DNA of 64,000 nt from Mycolicibacterium alvei (GTDB taxonomy: Bacteria > Actinomycetota > Actinomycetes > Mycobacteriales > Mycobacteriaceae), in assembly GCF_010727325.1 (NCBI RefSeq), contig NZ_AP022565.1, positions 5,332,001-5,396,000 of the forward strand. Direction: 5' to 3'. The notes beneath the pieces were generated by a model. The model was not told where the DNA came from, searched no databases, and saw only the letters and a program-made list of their open reading frames with translations. Below are positions 16,242-25,022 of the stretch, one piece after another (the stretch's first letter is position 1; the number at the start of each line of letters is the position of its first letter). A program made the position numbers and the translations under genes.

Positions 16242-17671
16242 GGGAACCTCTGGTAGCACTGTGCGTCATCGCCCTGCAGGCCGGACCGGTAGGCCAGGAT
16301 GCGGGTGAACCCCGCCGGCAGAACCCGGCCGTTGACGTCGCTGGCGGCCAGCCCGTTGGTGAGCAGGCTGCTGATCGCCTCGTCGGTGTCACCGGCCGAC
16401 AGCGTGATCGGCAGGCCGGGCTCGGCCATCCCGGCCTGACCCACACCGGTCAGGCAGCCGGTGCGCATCGCGGCCACGGGGGTGTCCAGCGTCAGGCCCT
16501 TCTCGTGTTGCACGGCCAAGGCGTACCGCGATGTCAGGACGGAGATCGCCGAGTTGTCGCCCTGCAGGAGCTCCTGTTCGTCGTTCTCACTTCTGGCTTC
16601 CCCCAAGGCTTTCAGTCCGTCCAGGTCGACGACGATGGTGTTGGTCGCCGGGCAATAGGACGCCGGTGGTGACGGTCCGGCGTCGGGGCACACGCTGGGC
16701 TCGGTGCTCAACGTGGGTGGATTGGTGGGTGCGTAGACCTGCCGCAGCGACTGCATGGTCTGGTCCAACAGGTTGGCGGTGATCGTGCTGTTGGCACTTT
16801 GCGGGCCGCCGAAGAAGTCGAGGAATTTGGGCAGATCACCACGGCGCTTGGTGATTTCGTCGGAGTCCATGGCCGCGCACTGGTCGACGTTGCCGCTGAA
16901 GCCGATCTGGAAGGCGCTGACCCGGTCCAGCGCGGACCCGTGTTCGTTTCCGGTAAGGGTGGCATCGATCCGGGTCATCAGGGGATCGCGGATGTAGATC
17001 AGCCCGGCCAGGACGTGGTTGAGTCCGTCGCCGGTGCTCAGTTCGAAGCGCGGCGATTTTCCGGCCGCCACCCAGCGAAGGTAGACCCCCGCCAGGCAAT
17101 CGGCCTGCTGCTCGGCCACCAGTACGGGCGTGCCCTCGTTGATCAGCCGCGCCTGTTGCTGGACGGCATGACCGTATTCGTGGGCCATCACCCCGACCAC
17201 GCCCATCTGGCCGAAGTACTGCGCTGCCACCGGAATTGCGACGCCCCGGTCCCAGGCCATCACGTCACTCTTGAGGCAGTAGAACGCATTGGTCAGGCCG
17301 ACCGTGCTCTCCCCGCAGATCTCGATTCCGGGGGAGGCGTCGGAGTTGTAGGACACCAGTCGGGAGACGGGGGTGAAGGTTCCCGGCAGTGAGCCGCCGC
17401 TGTAGTTCTGTGACCAGAAGTCCTCGATGTCGTCGACGGCCAGCAGGGTCAGATCGTCGATCTGGCCGCCGTCGGTGTTCTCGGCCCGGCGGGTCGGAGC
17501 GGGTGCCTCGGGCCGGGTGCCGCTGTGGCCGTCGGTCACCGGCAGGCCGCCCACCCGGTCGGGTAGGAACAGCATCGACGTTGCCCTGCCTCCGATCACG
17601 GTGGCGTTCCCGCACCCGGCCAGCAGTGCCGCACAACAGGCCAGACCGAGCCACCAGCGAAGCCTCGCCAA
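16238..17671 (-). CDS. Putative neutral zinc metalloprotease lipoprotein (LpqM-like)
   Basis: 477 aa. A short signal ends in a lipobox with Cys20 (LLAGC-G). HEYGH at 164-168 is the zinc-binding HExxH, with the third ligand probably in AEQQADCLAG about 20 residues later; this is the neutral zinc metallopeptidase (PF04228-like) arrangement. Several cysteine pairs (GIEICG, YCLKS, QCAAMD, SVCPD-YCPA) fit an extracytoplasmic protein. Mycobacteria have a lipoprotein peptidase of this type called LpqM, but orthology was not checked. It is translationally coupled to the DUF4333 gene. Confidence 0.75.
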   Translation of the reverse strand: MARLRWWLGLACCAALLAGCGNATVIGGRATSMLFLPDRVGGLPVTDGHSGTRPEAPAPTRRAENTDGGQIDDLTLLAVDDIEDFWSQNYSGGSLPGTFTPVSRLVSYNSDASPGIEICGESTVGLTNAFYCLKSDVMAWDRGVAIPVAAQYFGQMGVVGVMAHEYGHAVQQQARLINEGTPVLVAEQQADCLAGVYLRWVAAGKSPRFELSTGDGLNHVLAGLIYIRDPLMTRIDATLTGNEHGSALDRVSAFQIGFSGNVDQCAAMDSDEITKRRGDLPKFLDFFGGPQSANSTITANLLDQTMQSLRQVYAPTNPPTLSTEPSVCPDAGPSPPASYCPATNTIVVDLDGLKALGEARSENDEQELLQGDNSAISVLTSRYALAVQHEKGLTLDTPVAAMRTGCLTGVGQAGMAEPGLPITLSAGDTDEAISSLLTNGLAASDVNGRVLPAGFTRILAYRSGLQGDDAQCYQRFP

Positions 17672-17871
17672 CTGATCCGCCTTCCACGCGATTCACCTCA
17701 GCCAGTTCTACCTGTTCGCGATGACATTCGGCGCGGGTCGTCGATGGCGGGTGCGGACTCGGCGGGCTGAACCGCGCGTGAGGCCCGCCTCACCCGGCCG
17801 TCGTTTGTGTCCACAATCACGGTCGAGGGATTTGCTATAACCGCCGGTGGGAGCCAGAATTGAGTTGTAAA

Positions 17872-17888
17872 TCTGGAATCATTCCAGA
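17872..17888. promoter_or_regulatory. Perfect 17-bp palindrome in the ahpC promoter
   Basis: TCTGGAAT-C-ATTCCAGA: two 8-bp arms around one base, ending 27 bp before the ahpC ATG. Position and symmetry suggest a repressor or redox-regulator operator. No oxyR-like gene is adjacent on either side. Confidence 0.6.
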
Positions 17889-17915
17889 AAGATATGCGAG
17901 ATTGGAGAGGTTGCA

Positions 17916-18503
17916 ATGGCACTCTTGTCGATTGGTTCTCAGTTCCCGGAATACGACCTGACGGCCGTGGTTGGCGGAGATCTGTCCAAGGTCGATGCCA
18001 AGCAGCCCGACGATTATTTCACGCGCGTCACCAACAAGGATGACGACGGCAAGTGGCGGATCATCTTCTTCTGGCCCAAGGACTTCACCTTCGTATGCCC
18101 CACCGAGATCGCCGCGTTCGGCAAGCTCAACGAAGACTTCGAGGATCGCGACGCCAAGGTGATCGGCGTTTCGGTGGACAACGAGTTCGTCCACTTCCAG
18201 TGGCGTGCACAGCACGAGGACCTGAAGAAGCTGCCTTTCCCGATGGTCTCCGACCTCAAGCGTGAACTCACCACTGCGGCCGGCGTGCTCAACGCCGACG
18301 GTGTCGCCGACCGCGCCACCTTCATCGTCGACCCCAACAACGAGATCCAGTTCGTCTCCGTGACCGCCGGTTCGGTGGGCCGCAACGTCGACGAGGTACT
18401 GCGGGTTCTCGACGCGCTGCAGTCCGACGAGCTGTGCGCCTGCAACTGGAAGAAGGGCGACCCGACGCTGAACGCCGGTGAGCTGCTGTCCGAGGCGGTG
18501 TAG
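17916..18503 (+). CDS. ahpC: Alkyl hydroperoxide reductase subunit C (peroxiredoxin)
   Basis: 195 aa. The peroxidatic cysteine is C61 in FTFVCPTEI; resolving cysteines are C174 and C176 in DELCACNW, the mycobacterial AhpC pattern with an extra cysteine. It reduces organic hydroperoxides and peroxynitrite in the cytosol and is re-reduced by AhpD. It is followed after 2 bp by ahpD, and a terminator closes the pair at 19073-19106. In many mycobacteria oxyR is divergent from ahpC; here the upstream neighbour is the metalloprotease gene. Confidence 0.97.
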   Translation: MALLSIGSQFPEYDLTAVVGGDLSKVDAKQPDDYFTRVTNKDDDGKWRIIFFWPKDFTFVCPTEIAAFGKLNEDFEDRDAKVIGVSVDNEFVHFQWRAQHEDLKKLPFPMVSDLKRELTTAAGVLNADGVADRATFIVDPNNEIQFVSVTAGSVGRNVDEVLRVLDALQSDELCACNWKKGDPTLNAGELLSEAV

Positions 18504-18505
18504 TC

Positions 18506-19039
18506 GTGAGCATCGACAACATCAAGGAAGCACTTCCGGAGTACGCGAAGGACCTCAAGCTCAACTTCGGCAGCATCGTGAAGTCCACGGAGCTCAACGA
18601 GCAGCAGTTGTGGGGCGCGCTGGTCGCTACGGCGGCTGCCACCAAGTCGCAGCAGCTGCTGAAGGAGATCTCCGAGGACGCCCTCGACGTGCTGAGCGCG
18701 GAGGCGTACAACGCCGCCCTCGGCGCTGCCTCGATCATGGGGATGAACAACGTCTTCTACCGCAGCAAGGGTCAGCTCGACGGCCGCTATGACGACCTGC
18801 GGGCCGGGCTGCGGATGAACATCATCGCCAACCCGGGTGTGCCCAAGGCGGACTTCGAGCTGTGGTCGCTGGCTGTCTCGGCGATCAACGGTTGCTCGTA
18901 CTGCCTGTCCGCGCACGAGACGGTGCTGCGCGACGCCGAGGTGTCCCGCACGGCGATCTTCGAGGCCATCCGGCTGGCGTCGATCGTCTCGGGGGTAGCC
19001 CAGGCGCTGCTCACCGCGGACGCGCTCGCCGGAGTCTGA
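18506..19039 (+). CDS. ahpD: Alkyl hydroperoxidase AhpD
   Basis: 177 aa from GTG 18506. The catalytic CxxC pair is C130-C133 with H137 ([11 protein letters not shown]), exactly the positions known for mycobacterial AhpD. It reduces AhpC using lipoylated dihydrolipoamide succinyltransferase as donor, and has weak peroxidase activity itself. It is co-transcribed with ahpC. Confidence 0.96.
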   Translation: MSIDNIKEALPEYAKDLKLNFGSIVKSTELNEQQLWGALVATAAATKSQQLLKEISEDALDVLSAEAYNAALGAASIMGMNNVFYRSKGQLDGRYDDLRAGLRMNIIANPGVPKADFELWSLAVSAINGCSYCLSAHETVLRDAEVSRTAIFEAIRLASIVSGVAQALLTADALAGV

Positions 19040-19072
19040 TGTAGAAGCCTCCGGGCTCAAAACCGAACAGAT

Positions 19073-19106
19073 AAACTCGCCTCTCGAAATCCGAGAGGCG
19101 AGTTTT
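19073..19106 (+). terminator. Intrinsic terminator after ahpCD
   Basis: A perfect 14-bp stem (arms AAACTCGCCTCTCG and CGAGAGGCGAGTTT) with a 5-base loop AAATC is followed by TTTT. It is the clearest intrinsic terminator in the window. The MFS gene TTG start lies 4 bp after it. Confidence 0.85.
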
Positions 19107-19109
19107 CTG

Positions 19110-20456
19110 TTGACGGAATCAAGAAGCGGCACCCGTGGCACCCGCATAGATGCCACCGTGCGCAAGGCGATCACCGGTGCGTCCATCGGCAATGCGGTCG
19201 AGTGGTTCGACTTCGCCATCTACGGATTCCTGGCGACCTACATCGCCGCGAACTTCTTCCCGACGGGAAACGAAACAGCCGCGCTGCTCAACACTTTCGC
19301 CATCTTCGCCGCGGCCTTCTTCATGCGTCCGCTCGGCGGGTTCGTGTTCGGCCCGCTGGGGGACCGATTGGGGCGCCAACGGGTGCTCGCCGTGGTGATC
19401 CTGCTGATGTCGGCCGCCACGCTGGGCATCGGCCTGCTGCCCACCTACGCCACCATCGGTGTGGCAGCACCGCTGCTGCTACTCCTGCTGCGGTGCCTGC
19501 AGGGATTCTCGGCCGGTGGCGAATATGGCGGCGGTGCAGTCTATCTCGCCGAATACGCAAGCAACCGACGGCGCGGGTTCACCGTCACGTTCATCGCGTG
19601 GTCGGGCGTGCTGGGCTTCCTGCTCGGCTCGGTCACCGTCACGCTGCTGCAGGCATATCTGCCGTCGGAGGCGATGGAGAGCTACGGCTGGCGCATCCCG
19701 TTCCTGGTGGCCGCACCACTGGGTCTGGTCGGCCTCTACATCCGGCTGCGACTCGATGACACCCCTGAATTCGCCAAGCTCGACGAAGCGGACCGGGTGT
19801 CGACCTCGCCACTACGCGAAGCCGTCGGCACGGCACGGCGCGCGATCCTGCAGGTCATCGGAATGTTCATCGTGTTCAACGTCGGCTACTACGTCGTCTT
19901 CACCTTCCTGCCGACCTACTTCATCAAGACCCTGCACTTCAGCAAGACCGAGGCATTCGTCTCGATCACCCTGGCCAGTCTGGTGGCGTTGATCCTGATC
20001 CTGCCGTTGGCCGCGCTGTCGGACCGGATCGGGCGCAGACCACTGCTGCTGGCGGGATCTGCGGGCTTCGTCGTGCTGGCGTATCCGCTTTTCCTGCTGA
20101 TGAATTCGGGATCGGTGACGGCGGCGATCGTCGGGCACTGCCTGCTGGCGGCCATCGAATCGGTGTACGTCGCAACGGCGGTGACGGCCGGTGTGGAGCT
20201 GTTCGCCACCCGGGTCCGCTACAGCGGCTTCTCGATCGGCTACAACATCGCCGTCGCGTTGTTCGGCGGGACCACACCCTATGTGGTCACCTGGCTCACC
20301 GCGGCGACCGGCAACAGCCTGGCACCGGCGCTGTATCTGGTTGCCGCGGGCGTCGTCTCGGTTCTCACCGTCCTGACGTTGCGCGAGAGCGCGGGGCAAC
20401 CGATGCGTGGCGTCGACGACCCGTCGGATCAGCAACGTGCCACGATGACACCGTGA
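19110..20456 (+). CDS. MFS transporter (metabolite:H+ symporter, ProP/ShiA-like)
   Basis: 448 aa with about twelve hydrophobic helices. The MFS loop 2-3 motif is [13 protein letters not shown] and the second-half copy is [12 protein letters not shown]. The N-terminal [20 protein letters not shown] is the signature of the metabolite:H+ symporter subfamily that imports shikimate, proline/betaine, or alpha-ketoglutarate. The start is uncertain: TTG 19110 (used here) would place its ribosome site inside the ahpD terminator arm, while GTG 19158 is a shorter alternative. The LacI gene overlaps its stop and probably controls it. Confidence 0.85.
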   Translation: MTESRSGTRGTRIDATVRKAITGASIGNAVEWFDFAIYGFLATYIAANFFPTGNETAALLNTFAIFAAAFFMRPLGGFVFGPLGDRLGRQRVLAVVILLMSAATLGIGLLPTYATIGVAAPLLLLLLRCLQGFSAGGEYGGGAVYLAEYASNRRRGFTVTFIAWSGVLGFLLGSVTVTLLQAYLPSEAMESYGWRIPFLVAAPLGLVGLYIRLRLDDTPEFAKLDEADRVSTSPLREAVGTARRAILQVIGMFIVFNVGYYVVFTFLPTYFIKTLHFSKTEAFVSITLASLVALILILPLAALSDRIGRRPLLLAGSAGFVVLAYPLFLLMNSGSVTAAIVGHCLLAAIESVYVATAVTAGVELFATRVRYSGFSIGYNIAVALFGGTTPYVVTWLTAATGNSLAPALYLVAAGVVSVLTVLTLRESAGQPMRGVDDPSDQQRATMTP

Positions 20457-21439
20457 GCACGACGAGAGGCCGCCCGACGAAAGCCGACGTTGCCAAGCTG
20501 GCCAACGTCTCCACCGCAACCGTCAGCTATGTCCTCAACAATGTCGAGGGACAACGGATCTCGGAACAGACTCAGGCCGCGGTGCGCAAGGCGGCCGCCG
20601 ATCTGGGCTACCGGCCCAACCTCGCGGCCCGCAACCTCGCCGTCGGCGGCAGTGGTGTGGTGCTCTACATCGTGCCGCGGACCGACCTGGGCGAACTGCC
20701 CCTGGAGGTCGGCAGTCGCCTCACCACCGCGTTGGGCCGGCACGGCATCGTGCTGTCGATGCAGCTGGAGACGGACGACGGCCAGAACATCGTCGACGCG
20801 GTGGCGAGCCTCAACCCGGTGGCTGTCGCGGGCGTGTTCCCGCTCACCGGTGCGGCTGCCGCGGCTGTCGAGGCGGCGCGGATTCCGCAGATCTACCTGG
20901 GCAGCGAGAAGTTGCGCGCGCTCGGGTCGTTGCACCTGACCGTCGGAGCGATGCGGGTGGAACATCTCATATCGCGCGGCCACACCCGCCTGGCCTTCGC
21001 CTACTCCGGTGCCGATGTGCTGAGGCCATTGGGCGACTACTGGTTGTCGGGCCTTCGGGTGGCCGCCGCTGAACACGGCCTGCCCGAGATCGAGGTCGGC
21101 ACCGTGGCCACCGACGGATCCGATGCGGCCAGCGTGGTGTCGGAATGGCTGTCAGCGGGTGTCACGGCCGTGTGCGCGCAAAGCGACGAGACCGCGTTCG
21201 TGGTGTTGCACGGGATACGTCGGGCCGGGGTGCGCTGCCCGGAGGACCTCGCGGTCATGGGGGTCGACGCGATACCGCTGGGTGCGGTGAGTTGTCCGCC
21301 GCTGACGTCAGTCGTGTTCGACGCCAAGACGATCGTCGATGCCGCAGTACCGGCCATGATGGCCGAACTCGGATATCCCACGCTCGCCGATGTCGAGGCC
21401 AGTGACCCCGCCGGGCTGATCGTGCGGGACACCACCTGA
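20453..21439 (+). CDS. LacI-family transcriptional regulator
   Basis: 328 aa from GTG 20453, overlapping the MFS stop as GTGA. The HTH is at about residues 10-35 ([21 protein letters not shown]), followed by the hinge region [13 protein letters not shown], both standard for LacI. The C-terminal part is a periplasmic-binding-like effector domain ([20 protein letters not shown]). It likely senses the MFS substrate. The proteins are unlikely to regulate the downstream P450, which has its own promoter. Confidence 0.9.
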   Translation: MSTTRGRPTKADVAKLANVSTATVSYVLNNVEGQRISEQTQAAVRKAAADLGYRPNLAARNLAVGGSGVVLYIVPRTDLGELPLEVGSRLTTALGRHGIVLSMQLETDDGQNIVDAVASLNPVAVAGVFPLTGAAAAAVEAARIPQIYLGSEKLRALGSLHLTVGAMRVEHLISRGHTRLAFAYSGADVLRPLGDYWLSGLRVAAAEHGLPEIEVGTVATDGSDAASVVSEWLSAGVTAVCAQSDETAFVVLHGIRRAGVRCPEDLAVMGVDAIPLGAVSCPPLTSVVFDAKTIVDAAVPAMMAELGYPTLADVEASDPAGLIVRDTT

Positions 21440-21488
21440 GCCGTACGCGGGACCGGCAGACGGGCCTTGTCCGGTGATTGTCCGGCGT

Positions 21489-21510
21489 GTAACTTACGCG
21501 TGTAAGTAAC
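21489..21510. promoter_or_regulatory. Inverted repeat (candidate operator) before the P450 gene
   Basis: ACTTAC-GCGT-GTAAGT at 21492-21507 has perfect 6-bp arms; the flanks (GTA...AAC) are partly symmetric. It lies 34 bp upstream of the GTG. Shape and size fit a TetR-type site, but no regulator is adjacent except the upstream LacI gene. Confidence 0.45.
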
Positions 21511-21540
21511 TCTCCGCAGCCCTCAGAGAGGCGGACCGCC

Positions 21541-22743
21541 GTGAGTGTGAGCACCACCAATGACGTATATTTCGATCCCTACGACGTCGAGATCAACGCC
21601 AACCCGTACCCGACCTTCGCTCGGCTCCGCGAGGAATCGCCGCTCTACTACAACGAGCAGTACGACTTCTACGCGCTGAGCCGGTTCGCCGATGTCAACA
21701 AGGGCCTCGTCGATCACGAGACCTTCAGCTCGGCCCGCGGCGCGATCATCGAACTGATCAAGGCCAACATCGACATACCTTCGGGCGCACTGATTTTCGA
21801 GGATCCGCCGATCCACACCGTGCATCGCAAGTTGTTGGCCCGGATGTTCACGCCGCGCAAGATCAACGCGCTGGAGCCCAAGATCCGCGAGTTCTGCGCG
21901 CAGTCGTTGGACCCGCTGGTCGGCAGCGGCGAGATCGACTTCATCAAGGACTTCGGCGCGATCATGCCGATGCGGGTGATCAGCGCGCTGCTCGGTATTC
22001 CCGAGGACGACCAGGAGATGATCCGCGATCACGGCAACGATCAGATGCGGACCGAGGCAGGCAAGCCGATGAAGGCGGCCCAGGACGGTCTGGTCGACGG
22101 TTCGATCTTCGAGACCTACATCGACTGGCGCAAGGACAACCCGTCCGACGACATCATGACCGACCTGCTCAACGTCGAGTTCACCGATGAGCACGGCGTC
22201 ACCCGCAAGCTCACCCGCGAAGAACTGCTCATCTACATCAACGTGGTGGCGGGTGCGGGCAACGAGACCACCACGCGGCTGATCGGTTGGGCGGCCAAGG
22301 TTCTCGCCGAGCATCCCGATCAGCGTCGCCAATTGGTCGAGAACCCCGCGCTCATCCCGCAGGCCATCGAGGAGCTGCTGCGGTTCGAGCCGCCGGCCCC
22401 CCACGTTGCCCGCTACGTCACCCGTGACGTCGAGCTCCACGGCCAGACGGTCCCGGAGGGCAGCGTGATGATGATGCTCATCGGCGCGGCCGTCCGGGAC
22501 GGCCGCCAGTTCCCGCCCGACGGCGAGGTTTTCGACATCCACCGCGAGCAGCGCCAGCATCTGGCGTTCAGCGTCGGCACCCACTACTGCCTGGGCTCGG
22601 CGTTGGCTCGGCTGGAGGGCCGGATCGCGTTGGAGGAGATGCTCAAGCGTTTCCCGGAGTGGGATGTCGACCTGTCCAACGCGGTGTTGTCGCCGACTTC
22701 GACTGTCCGCGGCTGGGATTCGATGCCGGCGTTTATCCGGTGA
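21541..22743 (+). CDS. Cytochrome P450
   Basis: 400 aa from GTG 21541. The I-helix AGAGNETTTR, the ExxR motif in EELLRFE, and the haem loop FSVGTHYCLGSALARLE (proximal cysteine) are all intact. Soluble class I P450s of this type hydroxylate hydrophobic substrates with a ferredoxin and reductase. No ferredoxin gene is adjacent, so a shared one must serve it. The phosphotransferase gene overlaps its stop, and an SDR gene follows: this trio recurs in actinobacterial lipid or xenobiotic metabolism, but the substrate is unknown. Confidence 0.93.
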   Translation: MSVSTTNDVYFDPYDVEINANPYPTFARLREESPLYYNEQYDFYALSRFADVNKGLVDHETFSSARGAIIELIKANIDIPSGALIFEDPPIHTVHRKLLARMFTPRKINALEPKIREFCAQSLDPLVGSGEIDFIKDFGAIMPMRVISALLGIPEDDQEMIRDHGNDQMRTEAGKPMKAAQDGLVDGSIFETYIDWRKDNPSDDIMTDLLNVEFTDEHGVTRKLTREELLIYINVVAGAGNETTTRLIGWAAKVLAEHPDQRRQLVENPALIPQAIEELLRFEPPAPHVARYVTRDVELHGQTVPEGSVMMMLIGAAVRDGRQFPPDGEVFDIHREQRQHLAFSVGTHYCLGSALARLEGRIALEEMLKRFPEWDVDLSNAVLSPTSTVRGWDSMPAFIR

Positions 22744-23813
22744 CGGCCGCACTGACCGTCCCCAAGGACTGGACGCAGGTCACGCCCGAGTGGATGACGG
22801 CGGCACTGGCCGACCACCACCCGGGTGCGGTGGTGGACCGCGTGACGATCGACATGCGCGACGACGGCACCAACCGTCGGGCCCGCCTGTCGGTCACGTA
22901 CTCCTCGGGTTCGGGACCTGCCACGGTGTTCGCCAAGGCCGTCGATCCCGGCCACAAGGAGATGATCAAGTACACCAGCGGGCTGCTCCATGAGCCCCGG
23001 TTGTTCAACTCCAAAGTTATTCTGCCGCTGGAACATCCGACGGTTTACGCCGCGCCGATCGACGAGGGCGACGAAGATTTCGTGCTGGTCATGGAGGATC
23101 TCACCGCCCGTGGTGCCGATCCGCGCGATGCGACCCGTCCACTGACCGTGGAGCAGGCCGCGAACGGGGTGCGCGGCCTGGCCCGGATGCACGGCGCGTA
23201 CTGGGGTGAGCGCGTGCACCGGCCCGGCCTGGAGTGGCTGGAACCGTTCGAGCCGTGGGACGGCATGCAGTGGGCGCCCTTGCCCGCGGCGCTCGAGCGG
23301 TTGGGGGACGACGCCCCGGCCAGTGTGCACGCATTGACCATCGACCATCTGGTGGAAGGGATCTGGAAACCCTTCATCCGCACGTTGACCTCGCCCGGTA
23401 CGTCCCAGACGCTGCTGCACGGGGACCCGCACATCGGGAACACCTACCTGGTGCCCGACGGTGATCTCGGGTTCCTCGACTGGCAGGTGGCCCGTCACGG
23501 CAACTTCTCCCTGGATCTCGGCTACTTCCTGCAGGGTGCGCTGACCACCGAGGACCGCCGGGTGTCCGAGCGTGCGCTGCTCGAGGAATATCGCGACGAA
23601 CTCGGGCTGCCCGCCGACGAACTGCCGTCGCCCGACGAGATCTGGTTGCGCTACCGGGCATCGGTCGCCCACGGCCTGATGACCTGGCTGGCGACGGCCA
23701 GCGCGGGCGAGTTGTGGCAGCGTCCCGATATCGCGCTGGCGCTGGCGCAGCGGTATTCCGCGGCCTACGAGGACCTGCAGACCGCACAGGCGCTGGCCGA
23801 TCTCACCGGTTAG
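22740..23813 (+). CDS. Aminoglycoside-phosphotransferase-family protein
   Basis: 357 aa from GTG 22740, overlapping the P450 stop as GTGA; the longer frame is inside the P450 gene. HGDPHIGNTYLV is the catalytic loop (Asp base and metal-binding Asn) and FLDWQVARHGNFSLDLGYF is the DFG-equivalent. It belongs to the APH/choline-kinase fold. Members next to P450 or acyl-CoA dehydrogenase genes in actinobacteria are thought to phosphorylate alcohols, not antibiotics; this assignment is inferred. A second, partial member lies at the right edge of the window. Confidence 0.85.
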   Translation: MTAALTVPKDWTQVTPEWMTAALADHHPGAVVDRVTIDMRDDGTNRRARLSVTYSSGSGPATVFAKAVDPGHKEMIKYTSGLLHEPRLFNSKVILPLEHPTVYAAPIDEGDEDFVLVMEDLTARGADPRDATRPLTVEQAANGVRGLARMHGAYWGERVHRPGLEWLEPFEPWDGMQWAPLPAALERLGDDAPASVHALTIDHLVEGIWKPFIRTLTSPGTSQTLLHGDPHIGNTYLVPDGDLGFLDWQVARHGNFSLDLGYFLQGALTTEDRRVSERALLEEYRDELGLPADELPSPDEIWLRYRASVAHGLMTWLATASAGELWQRPDIALALAQRYSAAYEDLQTAQALADLTG

Positions 23814-23882
23814 TCCCGTCAAACGGACCGCCTGACGGGAATCGTCGATCCAGACTCCGGCCGAGCCACTACGGTGTCCGGC

Positions 23883-24620
23883 ATGACAGGTGTGGTGGTG
23901 ACAGGTGCAGCGTCGGGGATCGGCCGGGCCAGCGCGGAGGCGCTGATCGCAGATGGTCGGCGGGTTGCGTTGTGGGACATGGCGCCCGAGGTCCGCGACG
24001 TGGCCGAGGGTCTGGGAATGCCCTGCGCGGTGATCGACGTGTGCGACACCGGTGCCATGACGGCGGCCGTCGAGGAGGCGGCGCAGGCGCTCGACGGTAT
24101 CGACGGACTGGTGCATGCCGCGGGGCGGGTACTTCCCGAACCGGTGGGCGCGTTCACCGAGGAGTCCTGGGACGCGGTGCTCGACGTGAATCTGCGTGCA
24201 CAGGCACTGCTGGTGCAATTGTTGCTGCCACACCTGGAGAAATCCGCGAAGGACGGCGGATCACCGGCGGTGGTCGGCATCTCCAGCATCGAAGGCCTGG
24301 CCGCCAATCCGTTCATCCCGGCCTACTGTGCCTCCAAGGCCGGTCTGCTCGGTATGACGCGGTCGATGGCTGCGCAGTTGGGCCCGTCGGGAATTCGTGT
24401 CAACGCGGTATGCCCGGGCTTCATCCATACGCCGATGCTCCAGATGGCGCTGGATGTCGAGGAGCTCCGCGCGAGCTTCGAACAGGCCGCGCCGCTGGGC
24501 CGGCTCGGTCAACCCGACGAGATCGGGGCGGCCGTGGCGTTCCTGATGTCGCCGAAGGCGTCGTTCATCACCGGCACGCAGCTCGTGGTCGACGGGGGAG
24601 TGACCAGCCGTCACGCGTGA
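23883..24620 (+). CDS. Short-chain dehydrogenase/reductase
   Basis: 245 aa from ATG 23883 (GTG 23874 also possible). The cofactor loop is TGAASGIG, with Asp after strand 2 (LWDMAPE) suggesting NAD(H). The active-site tyrosine and lysine are in YCASK and the serine in GISSIEG. The PGFIHTPML segment is normal for classical SDRs. It is 69 bp after the phosphotransferase gene on the same strand. The substrate is not predictable. Confidence 0.88.
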   Translation: MTGVVVTGAASGIGRASAEALIADGRRVALWDMAPEVRDVAEGLGMPCAVIDVCDTGAMTAAVEEAAQALDGIDGLVHAAGRVLPEPVGAFTEESWDAVLDVNLRAQALLVQLLLPHLEKSAKDGGSPAVVGISSIEGLAANPFIPAYCASKAGLLGMTRSMAAQLGPSGIRVNAVCPGFIHTPMLQMALDVEELRASFEQAAPLGRLGQPDEIGAAVAFLMSPKASFITGTQLVVDGGVTSRHA

Positions 24621-24649
24621 GTGGCCTGGCGAGGCACCGCGACGACGAA

Positions 24650-24698
24650 TGGCCAGTTATGACACGTGAACTCGGAGAGTCTGTGTCGTAACTGGCCA
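24650..24698. terminator. Long hairpin between convergent genes (possible bidirectional terminator)
   Basis: Arms TGGCCAGTTATGACAC (24650-24665) and GTGTCGTAACTGGCCA (24683-24698) pair over 16 bp with one G-T pair; the loop is 17 nt. It lies between the ends of the SDR gene (plus) and the 100-aa gene (minus). There is no T-run, so it may be a non-canonical terminator or a dispersed palindromic repeat. Confidence 0.5.
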
Positions 24699-24719
24699 CT
24701 CAGCCGTTCTGGCCCGGGA

Positions 24720-25022
24720 CTAGTCGCTGGCGGGAAGCGGCTTGGCTTCCTTGAGGCTGAGGGCGGTGCCGCCCACCGACAGGGTGCCGGCGCCGGCCTT
24801 GGTGACGAGCACCTCGGCACCGGCGTCGTCGACGTAGCGCTTGCCCATCAGGTTGCCGTCCGAGAACGCCGCGTCGATCGTTGCGCCCGAGTCCTTGTCG
24901 GCATCGAGCGCCACCATGGCCACGCCGCCCGCGCGGAGATCGTCGAGGCTGTCGGCGCTACGCACCACGATGACCTGGGTGTCGCACACCTGGCTCTGCA
25001 GGCGGGTGCCGTTCTTGATCAT
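24720..25022 (-). CDS. Small conserved-looking protein of unknown function
   Basis: 100 aa. Its ATG overlaps the FadD stop (ATGA), so it belongs to that operon. The sequence NGTRLQSQVCDTQVIVVRS followed by GGVAMVALDADKD and a C-terminal KAGAGTLSVGGTALSLKEA reads like a small beta-barrel-type domain, but no family is recognised. The consistent coupling to an acyl-CoA synthetase suggests an accessory role. No membrane or signal segment. Confidence 0.6.
   Translation of the reverse strand: MIKNGTRLQSQVCDTQVIVVRSADSLDDLRAGGVAMVALDADKDSGATIDAAFSDGNLMGKRYVDDAGAEVLVTKAGAGTLSVGGTALSLKEAKPLPASD

Noticed and set aside
21523..22752. 409-codon minus-strand frame opposite the first P450
   Set aside because: The plus-strand P450 has all haem motifs; the antisense frame is a shadow.
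22740..23813. Antibiotic resistance determinant (aminoglycoside kinase)
   Set aside because: The APH fold is there, but linkage to P450 and SDR genes suggests metabolic kinase activity; no resistance gene signature was recognised.
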